From the NCBI RefSeq assembly GCF_000698145.1, contig NZ_BAXB01000033.1:1-34541 (forward strand): 34,541 bases of DNA, written 5' to 3'. Below, in pieces: positions 7,603 to 15,243 of this stretch (position 1 is its first letter; the number at the start of each line of letters is the position of its first letter). The translations under genes and the position numbers were made by a program. The notes under the pieces were generated by a model that ran no database searches, had not been told where the DNA came from, and worked only from the letters and a program-made list of their open reading frames with translations. Source of the stretch: Geomicrobium sp. JCM 19039. Lineage in GTDB: Bacteria > Bacillota > Bacilli > Bacillales > Marinococcaceae.

Positions 7603-8727
7603 CTAGTTTGCGTGTTTCACGTAACGCCCGTAGCTAAGCCAAGCGATAAATGCGCCAAGTATGCTAAACCCAAGAAGCATTGCAAGTGAGGGCCAAATGT
7701 CAACGATCGTAGCCCCACGTGACATCACATCAAGAAATGCTTGGTGCGCCCAATATTGGGGTAACCCGACACTGATGGTTTGAATAAAGGACGGCATAAA
7801 TTCTAAAGGCATCCATAATCCAGCCACAATTGCGCCACCAAGAGCGATCACTTGTGTGAGTGCGATCCCCATATTCTCTGTACGTACAATAAGGCTAAGG
7901 CCAAGACCAAGACCTGTCGCGGTCAGTGCAAGGAGTAAGGAAACAACGGTAATTGCGGGCACATTTCCAAGGTTGATATCGTACACAAAGTAACCGAACA
8001 GGAGAAGAATGACGACTTGCAAAAAGACGATTGTGATAAAAGCGATCCACTTTCCACCTAGGTATTGTAGCGGGGCAAGCGGTGTTGCTGCCAGCCGTGA
8101 GAGCATACCTGATCGTTGATCTTTAATAAATGAGGTGACCATTGAAATCATAATAAAGAACGTGAACATGACGGCATAACCTGGGATAAGATGAGTAATT
8201 GCATCAACCTCTCCACCTGAATCTTGTGCTTCATAAAAAATAGTAAATGGTGGCGTGAAAAATTCAGCGACCATGGCAGCGTTTTCCCACTCTTCTTGTG
8301 CCAATGTGTACTGCTCTTCTGCTTGTAATCCGTATCGCAAATTTTCTAACATCGCAATCACTGGTGCAGCCACTTCTTCGCGCACTTGTTCGTAATATAA
8401 ATGCGTACTCCCATCATTTGAGAAGCCTTCTGGGAGATGAAATAGCACATTCATCTGACCGGATTGGATTTGTTCTACACTGTTTGCGTAGCTTTCTTCT
8501 TTTACTAATTCGACATTTTTAAGTGTGGAAATTTCTTGCAAGAGTTCAGCAGACGCTTCGCTTTGATCGGTGTCAACGTAATGCAATGTTAATTCTTGAT
8601 CTGTTGTGTCCGATCCGAAAATCGATGCGAACACAACGATAAAGGCAATCGGGAGAAGTAATGTCCAAAAAATTAATCCTTTGTCTTTGAGGTTTTTCTT
8701 CATTTCAAGTACATACATTGAAAACAT
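7603..8727 (-). CDS. ABC-2 type exporter permease
   Basis: The 374-residue membrane protein has one helix at about 17-37 (FWTLLLPIAFIVVFASIFG), a large extracytoplasmic domain to about 185, and five more helices, ending SYGRYVKHAN. RSGMLSRLAATPLAPLQYLGGK is the cytoplasmic coupling segment of DrrB/YhgE-like ABC-2 permeases. It overlaps the upstream ATPase gene by one base (TAATG), so the two are translationally coupled and form one exporter. The substrate is unknown; related systems export antibiotics, lipids or peptides. Confidence 0.85.
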   Translation of the reverse strand: MFSMYVLEMKKNLKDKGLIFWTLLLPIAFIVVFASIFGSDTTDQELTLHYVDTDQSEASAELLQEISTLKNVELVKEESYANSVEQIQSGQMNVLFHLPEGFSNDGSTHLYYEQVREEVAAPVIAMLENLRYGLQAEEQYTLAQEEWENAAMVAEFFTPPFTIFYEAQDSGGEVDAITHLIPGYAVMFTFFIMISMVTSFIKDQRSGMLSRLAATPLAPLQYLGGKWIAFITIVFLQVVILLLFGYFVYDINLGNVPAITVVSLLLALTATGLGLGLSLIVRTENMGIALTQVIALGGAIVAGLWMPLEFMPSFIQTISVGLPQYWAHQAFLDVMSRGATIVDIWPSLAMLLGFSILGAFIAWLSYGRYVKHAN

Positions 8728-9638
8728 TACTGAGCGTCCCCCTCTCGCAATGCAGTCCCAGTTAATTGGAGAAAGATGTCTTCCAATTTTGGCTGCGATA
8801 CTTCAAGCCGAACAATCGGGATGTGATCTCGCTCAAATTGGTGGGCCATTTTCTCTAAAAGTTGCAATGGCTGTTCTGTAAGCATGCGATACCCGTTTCC
8901 TTTTTCCTCTACATGTTCAAATTGCTTCAATATGTCGAATTGCTCAGATTGGAATTCAACATAGACCCCAGATTTGGCATGTTGATTGGCAATCTGGGCA
9001 AGAGAACCGTACGCGACCACTTCACCGTGATCGATAAAGGCCACTCGATTGCAAAGCTGTTCGACTTCTTCCATGTAATGACTCGTATAGATGATCGTCT
9101 TGCCAAGACGTCTTAAACGATGAATAAGTGAATAGATATTGTAACGAGATTGGGGGTCAATTCCGACCGTTGGTTCATCCATAATGAGAACATCGGGGTC
9201 GTGTAAGAGTGCGCAGCCGATGTTAAGTCTACGCTTCATCCCTCCAGAAAACGTAGACACGACATCTTTTCTTTGATTCGTGAGGCTGATTTGTTCGAGA
9301 ACAGCATCCATTCTTTCACGTCTTTCTTTTCCTTTTAAATGATGGATTCGAGCAAAAAAGGTTAAGTTATCCTCAGCAGTGAGTGTTTCTTCTAAACAAA
9401 TGTCTTGAGGTACGTATCCAATCATATTTTGACTCGTCTTTTGGAGTGGTTGCTCTTGAATCGTAATGTTCCCCCGGTCATGTTGCAAAATCGACGATAA
9501 TATTTTGATTAGTGTAGATTTTCCTGCACCATTTGGACCGACAAGACCGAAGCAGTCTCCTTGTTGAATATCGATGTCAATGGCTTGTAAGGCGTTTTTG
9601 TTCTTATATGATTTGGAAACCCCTGTTATTTGAATCAT
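8727..9638 (-). CDS. ABC transporter ATP-binding protein
   Basis: The 303-residue ATPase carries a Walker A (GPNGAGKST, 34-42), Q-loop (YVPQD, Q78), signature (SGGMKRR, 131-137), Walker B (VLIMDEP, 150-156) and a switch His in TSHYMEE. The C-terminal 80 residues form the extra domain of DrrA-like drug or lipid exporters, ending KLEDIFLQLTG. GGAGGAG lies 9 nt before the ATG. It is the first gene of a two-gene operon with the permease. Confidence 0.9.
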   Translation of the reverse strand: MIQITGVSKSYKNKNALQAIDIDIQQGDCFGLVGPNGAGKSTLIKILSSILQHDRGNITIQEQPLQKTSQNMIGYVPQDICLEETLTAEDNLTFFARIHHLKGKERRERMDAVLEQISLTNQRKDVVSTFSGGMKRRLNIGCALLHDPDVLIMDEPTVGIDPQSRYNIYSLIHRLRRLGKTIIYTSHYMEEVEQLCNRVAFIDHGEVVAYGSLAQIANQHAKSGVYVEFQSEQFDILKQFEHVEEKGNGYRMLTEQPLQLLEKMAHQFERDHIPIVRLEVSQPKLEDIFLQLTGTALREGDAQ

Positions 9639-10051
9639 CTCTTATCTCCTCCAGCGTGTTGTTTATAGCTATAATGTATACTGAATGAAGACACGCATTT
9701 ACATGTTTTGCATAAGGCGCACGAGCGGATGACCAACATGTAGGAAAAAGTGTATGAAGAGTTAAAAGCAGCAATAGCGTCGTCACTCAGTACTACTGGG
9801 TTGCACGTCAGCGCCGAGACGATGAGAAACAGGGTTGATTCTTAATTAATCTCCGCTACAGAACGCATTGCGTCTTTAAACGTTTGAAATGCTAAGCGAG
9901 GAGCATAAATCATTGTAAAACGAAACGTTATTTTCCGACTTCTCTATGTTAAGATCATACTTGAAGAATATGTAATAAAAATTCGAGAATCATCGCTTGA
10001 ATGACGAGCATTTCATGGAGATGGAGCAGTGAACGAAGGAGGTGGATCGCA
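9639..10051. other. Divergent intergenic region before copZ
   Basis: About 410 nt without a recognisable gene. It must hold the promoters of the ABC operon (leftward) and copZ (rightward). A 23-codon open frame from a minus-strand ATG (about 9844-9913) has no ribosome binding site and I do not call it. I see no classical CsoR box. Confidence 0.4.
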
Positions 10052-10255
10052 ATGAATACAACACTAAATGTAACAGGTATGTCTTGTGGGCACTGTGTGA
10101 AGGCAATTGAATCAAGTGTTGGGGAAATGAACGGTGTAACGTCTGTCGTTGTACACCTTGACGAAAACAAAGTCGATGTAAATTTTAACGATAGCGAAGT
10201 AACATTGGATAAGATCAAAGAAGAAATTGAAGATCAAGGATATGACGTCGTGTAA
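10052..10255 (+). CDS. copZ: Copper chaperone CopZ (heavy-metal-associated domain)
   Basis: A 67-residue single HMA domain with the Cu(I)-binding motif GMSCGHC (residues 9-15) and the typical beta-alpha-beta pattern ending EDQGYDVV. It carries cytoplasmic copper, normally to the CopA ATPase. The start has AAGGAGGTGG 9 nt upstream. In B. subtilis csoR, copZ and copA are adjacent; here an ABC exporter separates copZ from csoR, and copA is not in the window. Confidence 0.92.
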   Translation: MNTTLNVTGMSCGHCVKAIESSVGEMNGVTSVVVHLDENKVDVNFNDSEVTLDKIKEEIEDQGYDVV

Positions 10256-10272
10256 TCTGATGGTTTAAAACT

Positions 10273-10304
10273 CCCCAAACGTTCGTGTAAACAAACGTTT
10301 GGGG
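10273..10304 (+). terminator. Terminator after copZ
   Basis: CCCCAAACGTT (10273-10283) pairs with AACGTTTGGGG (10294-10304). The following T tract is weak (TGCTTGATTTTCT). Confidence 0.65.
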
Positions 10305-10427
10305 TGCTTGATTTTCTGCAGGTTTTGGCCAATTGGATGAATATACTTCATTGAAAGAAAACACGAACAACAAATCAAGAAATCTTTAAAAATCGTTAGG
10401 ATGACGAGAGGATCCAAAGGAGAAAAA

Positions 10428-10949
10428 ATGAAAATTATTGATTTAACGGCACCGATTGAATCCGGAATGCCGGTCTACCCTGGCGATCCGGAAGTAAACC
10501 TAGACGTTGCGACGACAATTGAGCAACAAGGATTCGAAGTCCGTCGTTTAAGTTTAGGATCTCATACCGGTACCCATGTGGATGCGTTCTCACACATGCA
10601 TGCCGGAAAGCACACGATCGATCAGATCCCTCTTACGACTTTCGTGCACGTTGCGGTTCTCGTGGATGATGTTCATCATCTTCCAGAGCGAACAGGGCTT
10701 GTTTTTCGACAAGACGTCGGCATCGAGGACTTTGATGCGATTGTACAAGCCGCACCGCCGTTTGCCGCTGGTGAAATTGATGTTGACTTAGAAAAAGCGC
10801 TGTTAGGGCACGGGATTGTCACGTACACAAACCTTGTTAACTTAGGCCGTGTACCGGTCAGAAAGCCGTTTCTTTGGATAGGATTGCCACTACATATTAA
10901 AGGCGGAGATGGTTCGCCGGTTCGTGCGGTGGCCGTCTTTAACGAATAA
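10428..10949 (+). CDS. Cyclase-family metal-dependent hydrolase (KynB-like)
   Basis: The 173-residue protein belongs to the cyclase family that includes kynurenine formamidase. Signs are DLTAPIESGMPVYPGDPEV at the N-terminus, the metal motif GSHTGTHVDAFSHMH (usual form HxGTHxDxPxH, with Phe here in place of Pro), and a C-terminal IKGGDGSPVRAVAV. No tryptophan catabolism genes lie near, so the substrate stays open. The ATG at 10428 follows AAAGGAG by 6 nt. The gene converges on uvsE, and the two ends overlap by 11 nt. Confidence 0.75.
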   Translation: MKIIDLTAPIESGMPVYPGDPEVNLDVATTIEQQGFEVRRLSLGSHTGTHVDAFSHMHAGKHTIDQIPLTTFVHVAVLVDDVHHLPERTGLVFRQDVGIEDFDAIVQAAPPFAAGEIDVDLEKALLGHGIVTYTNLVNLGRVPVRKPFLWIGLPLHIKGGDGSPVRAVAVFNE

Positions 10950-11898
10950 CTATTGAGCCTCCTGTAACTTGATTCATGCCACGCTTTTTGGAGAGGCGAT
11001 CAATGAGAGACAAACAGGCGCGATCTTTAGCTTTAGCTTCAATCATAAAATCCACATTTTCTCGAATGGTTTTCAAACCGTCGAGCAGCGGCTCGAGAAA
11101 CGTTTCATCGACATAATCCGCATGGCTCCGAAAAGCGGTTTTGCTTTTTGGCGAGGAAATGTGAATTTTAGCAGGTTGAGAAGTGGATTCCCAAGTCGCA
11201 AAAACCCGAGGAAGTAGCTCTGTTAGCTCTTCTTCGTCGGTATGGTTTGCCACGTAATGATGATAGTCAAACATCATCGGAATGCTGTGTTGCTCGGCGA
11301 CAGCGAGTGTTTCCGTCGTCGTATACGTTTTATCGTCATTCTCAAGTGTGAGTTGTTTTAAGATGTGAGCGGGAACCTTGTTTATGTTGTTGTGAAACCG
11401 TTCGAGCGCTTTCTCTTTATCACCGTAAGCGCCTCCAACGTGGATGTTAATTCGAATCTCTTCATGTAAATCCATCGCTTTTGCGAGCTCATAATGATAA
11501 ACCAAATCTTCAACGGCTTTTTCAGTAACGTGATCACGATCACTCGTAAACAGGGTGAACTGATTTGGATGAAAACTCGTTCGTAATTGATGGGTTTTAA
11601 CAAGAGTGCCAATCTCTTTATATAAATGGGAAAAGGGCGTGATATAGTCCCACCGTGCATCAGGATGTGTGGCAAGTGGAACGAGTGAAGAGGAGAACCG
11701 ATATAACGGAATTTCATGGGCGATTAAGTAATGGATAATCCGTTTCGTGCGTAATAAATTCATTTCGGTTACGTCATGCAATTTCTTTTTACCTTCTTTC
11801 TCGCCAAGCTGGCTATAACGAGAAAACGTAACCGTTTTTGCAGGTGATGCTTCATAAAGGTCAAGGGCATTGGCAACAAAACCAAAGCGGATGTGCAT
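10939..11898 (-). CDS. uvsE: UV-damage endonuclease UvsE
   Basis: A 319-residue TIM-barrel endonuclease that starts repair by nicking 5' of UV photoproducts. It matches B. subtilis UvsE closely by eye: RFGFVANA at the start, PLYRFSSSLVPLATHPD, RTSFHPNQFTLF, INIHVGGAYG, LENDDKTYTT, HISSPKS and FMIEAKAKD. The metal-binding His, Glu and Asp residues in these segments look intact. The ATG at 11898 is chosen because GGGAGG lies 7 nt upstream and family homology begins there; the frame is open further upstream without support. Confidence 0.95.
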   Translation of the reverse strand: MHIRFGFVANALDLYEASPAKTVTFSRYSQLGEKEGKKKLHDVTEMNLLRTKRIIHYLIAHEIPLYRFSSSLVPLATHPDARWDYITPFSHLYKEIGTLVKTHQLRTSFHPNQFTLFTSDRDHVTEKAVEDLVYHYELAKAMDLHEEIRINIHVGGAYGDKEKALERFHNNINKVPAHILKQLTLENDDKTYTTTETLAVAEQHSIPMMFDYHHYVANHTDEEELTELLPRVFATWESTSQPAKIHISSPKSKTAFRSHADYVDETFLEPLLDGLKTIRENVDFMIEAKAKDRACLSLIDRLSKKRGMNQVTGGSIVIR

Positions 11899-11978
11899 TG
11901 TGGGCCTCCCAAGGTAGTGAATAGACGTCTCAAAAAGCATACCCATTGCGCGTAATCTTAAACATCGAGGACAAATGG

Positions 11979-12007
11979 TTGACGGTTTGCGTATCATCCG
12001 ATACACT
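11979..12007 (+). promoter_or_regulatory. Promoter of the ribU transcript
   Basis: TTGACG (11979-11984), a 17-nt spacer, then TACACT (12002-12007): a good SigA-type promoter about 22 nt before the FMN riboswitch. It lies in the divergent space between uvsE and ribU. Confidence 0.7.
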
Positions 12008-12028
12008 AAGTTACATAATCTAATATAA

Positions 12029-12166
12029 ATCTTCGGGGCAGGGTGAAATTCCCGACCGACGGTAAGTTACGCGCGTTGTAACAAGTCCGTGACCCACTTT
12101 ATATTTAATAAGTGGTTGATCCGGTGTGATTCCGGAACCGACAGTATAGTCTGGATGGGAGAAGAT
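12029..12166 (+). promoter_or_regulatory. FMN riboswitch (RFN element)
   Basis: The RFN consensus is recognisable throughout: CTTCGGGGCAGGGTGAAATT, CCCGACCGACGGT, GTCCGTGACCC, TGGTTGATCCGGTGTGATTC, CCGGAACCGACAGT, and TAGTCTGGATGGGAGAAGA pairing back to the start. It senses FMN and should lower ribU expression when flavin is plentiful. The variable stem between TGACCCACTT and AAGTGGTTGA is clear. Confidence 0.95.
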
Positions 12167-12252
12167 TGCAGAGAATGTCGTTCCTACTCAATGGGTAGCA
12201 TGTTTATCATGCGGCCGATTTGTTTAGGTGAACGCTTTGTTAATGATCGCTC

Positions 12253-12285
12253 AAGCCCCTCACGGTTTACTGTTGAGGGGCTTTT
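12253..12285 (+). terminator. Riboswitch-controlled terminator of ribU
   Basis: AAGCCCCTCA (12253-12262) pairs with TGAGGGGCTT (12274-12283), followed by TT. It lies between the RFN element and ribU, so it is the likely expression platform for premature termination. Confidence 0.75.
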
Positions 12286-12361
12286 CCAATGAAAAACAAC
12301 GAACATAACAAAGTGAACCACTCTGTTATCCCTTTTTTACCGGAGAAGGGAGGCAATTATA

Positions 12362-12967
12362 ATGAACAACCAATCATCCAAAACGTTCAGAATGGTAAGT
12401 TACGCCATACTTGGTGCACTAGGTACCGCGTTTATGTTTCTAAGCTTTCCGTTGCCGTTTCTAACAGCTACACCGTTTTTAAGCATTGATTTTAGTGAAA
12501 TTCCTGTGCTGTTAGCGGCCATTCTGTTCTCGCCTGTTGCAGGCATTGCCGTCGCAGGTATTAAAATCGCTCTTTATACACTATTTATGGGGGCGGGCGA
12601 CCCGATCGGTATGGTGACGAATTTTACCGCAAGCTTGGCATTTGTGTTGCCGATTGCGTATATCTATCGTCGGTACCGGACAACGCGCAGCCTCGTTGTT
12701 GGCGTAGGTGTGGGAACATTTTCACTTACCGTTATTCTTAGCATACTCAATTATTTTGTTTTCTTACCCGCTTACGTATGGCTTGTGGAAATGCCATTTA
12801 CCCCTGAAATTATGATGACAATGGTTCTCGCAGGGATATTGCCATTTAATTTAATGAAAGGCATTCTCGTCGGTGCGGTATTTGTTCCAGTATTTTTGAA
12901 ACTATACCCACTTCTTCAAAAGCAAAAAATTGGTGCTGGTTTAAAGAAACAACCAGTGAATGAATAG
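12362..12967 (+). CDS. ribU: Riboflavin ECF transporter substrate-binding protein RibU
   Basis: A 201-residue membrane protein with about six helices. It works with the shared ECF energizing module (EcfA, EcfA' and EcfT, encoded elsewhere) to import riboflavin. Family marks are PFLSIDFSEIPVLLAA near residue 38 and NYFVFLP near 138, with the N-terminal small-residue helix AILGALGTAF that contacts EcfT. The FMN riboswitch in its leader supports the assignment independently. GGGAGG precedes the ATG by 8 nt. Confidence 0.95.
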   Translation: MNNQSSKTFRMVSYAILGALGTAFMFLSFPLPFLTATPFLSIDFSEIPVLLAAILFSPVAGIAVAGIKIALYTLFMGAGDPIGMVTNFTASLAFVLPIAYIYRRYRTTRSLVVGVGVGTFSLTVILSILNYFVFLPAYVWLVEMPFTPEIMMTMVLAGILPFNLMKGILVGAVFVPVFLKLYPLLQKQKIGAGLKKQPVNE

Positions 12968-12972
12968 AGATG

Positions 12973-13016
12973 AACCTTTCGCTTCATTGATTTATAATGA
13001 AGCGGAAGGTTTTTTG
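12973..13016 (+). terminator. Terminator after ribU
   Basis: A 15-bp stem with one wobble (12973-12987 with 12997-13011) followed by T6. Confidence 0.85.
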
Positions 13017-13021
13017 TGATG

Positions 13022-13052
13022 TCATCCTCAGTTCATACACGAGGGGTATACT
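13022..13052 (+). promoter_or_regulatory. Two-component operon promoter with putative response-regulator box
   Basis: The motif TCATCCTCAGTTCAT (13022-13036) is followed after exactly 10 nt by a -10 box TATACT (13047-13052). No good -35 is present, as expected of an activated promoter. The same arrangement occurs before the RND gene at 15148-15178. Confidence 0.55.
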
Positions 13053-13074
13053 GCAGAGGAAGGGCGGTGAAAGT

Positions 13075-13746
13075 ATGACAACCATTCTTGTCGCTGACGA
13101 CGATGCGAACATACGAAGACTCATCCGTTTGTACTTAGAAAATGATCAATTTCGTGTAATCGAAGCAGTAGATGGAGAAGAAGCGCTAGAAAAAATGAAG
13201 GAACAACCCGTTTCTTTAGCAATAATCGATGTGATGATGCCAAAAGTAAATGGTTGGGAAGTGACGAAATTCATTCGCCAATCTTATACATTGCCCATTC
13301 TCATCGTGACAGCAAAAGGCGAGTCAAGTGATAAAATTGAAGGATTTAACGCAGGTACCGATGATTATCTTGTGAAACCGTTTGATCCAGTAGAGCTCGT
13401 ATTACGTGTCAAAGCATTACTAAACCGCTACGAGTTGTTCACTGCACAAGAAGTTCAAATCGGTCCGTACGTCATTCAAAAGGATAAACTTAAGGTGACG
13501 AGTGACAAGACGGAGGTTGCGTTAAAAAGAAAAGAATGCGAACTGCTGTTTCATCTTGCGAAATTCCCAGGCACGATTTTCACTCGAGATCAATTGATAC
13601 AACTCATATGGGGACATGACTATGAAGGGGATGATCGGACGGTCGATGTGCATATTAAACGATTAAGGGAGAAAATCCGCCCGTTTGAAGGGCTATCGAT
13701 TCGGACCATTCGAGGGTTGGGATATACGATGGAGGAGTATGGATAA
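13075..13746 (+). CDS. OmpR/PhoB-type response regulator
   Basis: A 223-residue protein. The receiver domain (1-120) has the acidic pocket VADDD at 6-10, phospho-acceptor Asp52 (IIDVMMP), the switch Thr79 and Lys101 (KPFD). The C-terminal winged-helix domain (about 130-223) includes KRKECELLFHLAKFPG, TRDQLIQLIWG, RTVDVHIKRLREK and IRTIRGLGYTME. The ATG at 13075 is chosen from the GGAAGGGCGGTG just upstream; the frame is open further back through a terminator and promoter. It overlaps the kinase gene by one base (TAATG). Confidence 0.92.
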   Translation: MTTILVADDDANIRRLIRLYLENDQFRVIEAVDGEEALEKMKEQPVSLAIIDVMMPKVNGWEVTKFIRQSYTLPILIVTAKGESSDKIEGFNAGTDDYLVKPFDPVELVLRVKALLNRYELFTAQEVQIGPYVIQKDKLKVTSDKTEVALKRKECELLFHLAKFPGTIFTRDQLIQLIWGHDYEGDDRTVDVHIKRLREKIRPFEGLSIRTIRGLGYTMEEYG

Positions 13747-15116
13747 TGCTCATCTTTATTTTTCGAAAAAGCTTTCACGCGAGAATCGTCACGATGTTTA
13801 TCGTCGTGCTGCTCATCAGTCTATGTGCAGCCTATATGTTTACATACGTTTTCTACCCAGAACATCATCGTTCTGAACAATCCCTTTCAACAGTTGAAGA
13901 TGGCATCAATGCCTTGCTTCTTTCTGAAGAAGCAGCGTCGATCGCCGATTTAGAAGCGAATGCGAGAGAACATCAAGCAACATTGACTGTTTTGGATGAA
14001 GAGCAACAATTGCAATACAGAAGTGAAGCTGCACAACCCATTTCAGACGCTTCCATCCACAATTTCTCATCTCTAAGTGAAGGTGAATCTTCTTTTGTTT
14101 TTAAAGGGACGGAAGAGTTGTTTGAGATTGCCATCGCACGACCGATCAATGGAGAGTTACATACGCTCGTCTACCAAGTTGATTTGTCAGCAGAATCACA
14201 AGCTGTTCGTGATATTATCATTGCTTCATTGCTCGTCGTATTTATCGTAGGTAGCATACTGTTTCTCATCGCTTCCACACCGATCGTCTCGCCGATCAAC
14301 TTGCTATCAAAAGCAGCAAAGAAAATGGCAACTGGAGATTTTTCGGTTTACATTCAGAAAAAAAGGGAAGATGAAATTGGCGAGCTAGTGGACAATTTCA
14401 ATTACATGTCCAAAGAGTTGCAAAAAGTGGAGAATATGCGACAAGAGTTCGTGAGCAACGTATCCCACGAGTTTAAGTCACCGATGACGACGATCAATGG
14501 GTTCACTCAAGCGATTCGAGACGAGGTTGTGAAAGAAAATGAGCGGGAAGAGTACTTAGCGATTATTCAGTCGAGTACCCAACGTTTATCCCGGCTTAGT
14601 GATCACTTGCTGCAACTCGCTTCGTTAGAATCAGAACATCATCCACTGCAAATGACTTCATATGCTTTGGATGAGCAAATTCGTAGGGTTATTTTAGCGA
14701 CTCGCTTACTTTGGGAAGAGAAGCATATCGATATTCAAGTTGATTTGCCTTCGATTACCATTGAAGCAGACCAAGATTTAATGGAACAAGTATGGATGAA
14801 CTTGTTTACAAATGCGATTAAATTCTCGCACAGTCACGGCACTATATGGGTGAATGTCATCGTGCTTCCCCAACAGATTAAGTTGGTCGTCGAAGACGAA
14901 GGAATCGGAATTTCTGAAGAACACCTTCCTTATGTGTTTGACCGGTTTTATACGGTAGATGAAGCAAGAACGCCTGAAAAGAGTGGCAATGGTCTCGGAC
15001 TTCCTCTCGTTCAACGAATTGTTGATGCACATGGATTTTCGATCGACGTTCAGAGTAAAATAACCGAAGGGTCGACGTTCACTGTGACGATCATGCCTTC
15101 CGTAAGTTATGACTAA
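13746..15116 (+). CDS. Membrane sensor histidine kinase
   Basis: A 456-residue kinase. Transmembrane helices lie at about 15-36 and 155-177 and enclose a 120-residue extracytoplasmic sensor domain rich in Glu and Ser. A HAMP domain follows (about 178-230), then the dimerization domain with phospho-acceptor His241 (SNVSHEFKSPMTT). The ATP-binding domain has an N box (NLFTNAIKFS, 352-361), G1 (DEGIGI, 384-389) and G2 (GNGLGLP, 414-420). It is translationally coupled to the response regulator and followed directly by the RND exporter gene, which is probably its target. The signal is unknown. Confidence 0.92.
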   Translation: MLIFIFRKSFHARIVTMFIVVLLISLCAAYMFTYVFYPEHHRSEQSLSTVEDGINALLLSEEAASIADLEANAREHQATLTVLDEEQQLQYRSEAAQPISDASIHNFSSLSEGESSFVFKGTEELFEIAIARPINGELHTLVYQVDLSAESQAVRDIIIASLLVVFIVGSILFLIASTPIVSPINLLSKAAKKMATGDFSVYIQKKREDEIGELVDNFNYMSKELQKVENMRQEFVSNVSHEFKSPMTTINGFTQAIRDEVVKENEREEYLAIIQSSTQRLSRLSDHLLQLASLESEHHPLQMTSYALDEQIRRVILATRLLWEEKHIDIQVDLPSITIEADQDLMEQVWMNLFTNAIKFSHSHGTIWVNVIVLPQQIKLVVEDEGIGISEEHLPYVFDRFYTVDEARTPEKSGNGLGLPLVQRIVDAHGFSIDVQSKITEGSTFTVTIMPSVSYD

Positions 15117-15147
15117 TTTGTGACAACAGTAAGAATGTGACGTTGGT

Positions 15148-15178
15148 TCATAATCAGTTCATCGTTCCGGTGTATGCT
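15148..15178 (+). promoter_or_regulatory. RND exporter promoter with putative response-regulator box
   Basis: TCATAATCAGTTCAT (15148-15162), then 10 nt, then TATGCT (15173-15178). It includes two GTTCAT half sites 11 bp apart (15146-15151 and 15157-15162), the spacing of OmpR-family direct repeats. It matches the promoter of the two-component operon at 13022-13052. Confidence 0.6.
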
Positions 15179-15243
15179 AATGAAGTGCATTTCCATACGT
15201 AAAAAATACATAAAAATTGATAGGGCATAGGGGTGGTTTACAC

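Noticed and set aside
9844..9913. 23-codon minus-strand frame (MIYAPRLAFQ...) before copZ
   Set aside because: The sequence looks somewhat protein-like, but there is no ribosome binding site, and conservation cannot be tested here.
12089..12292. 67-codon frame within the ribU leader
   Set aside because: It overlaps the FMN riboswitch and its terminator and has no ribosome binding site.
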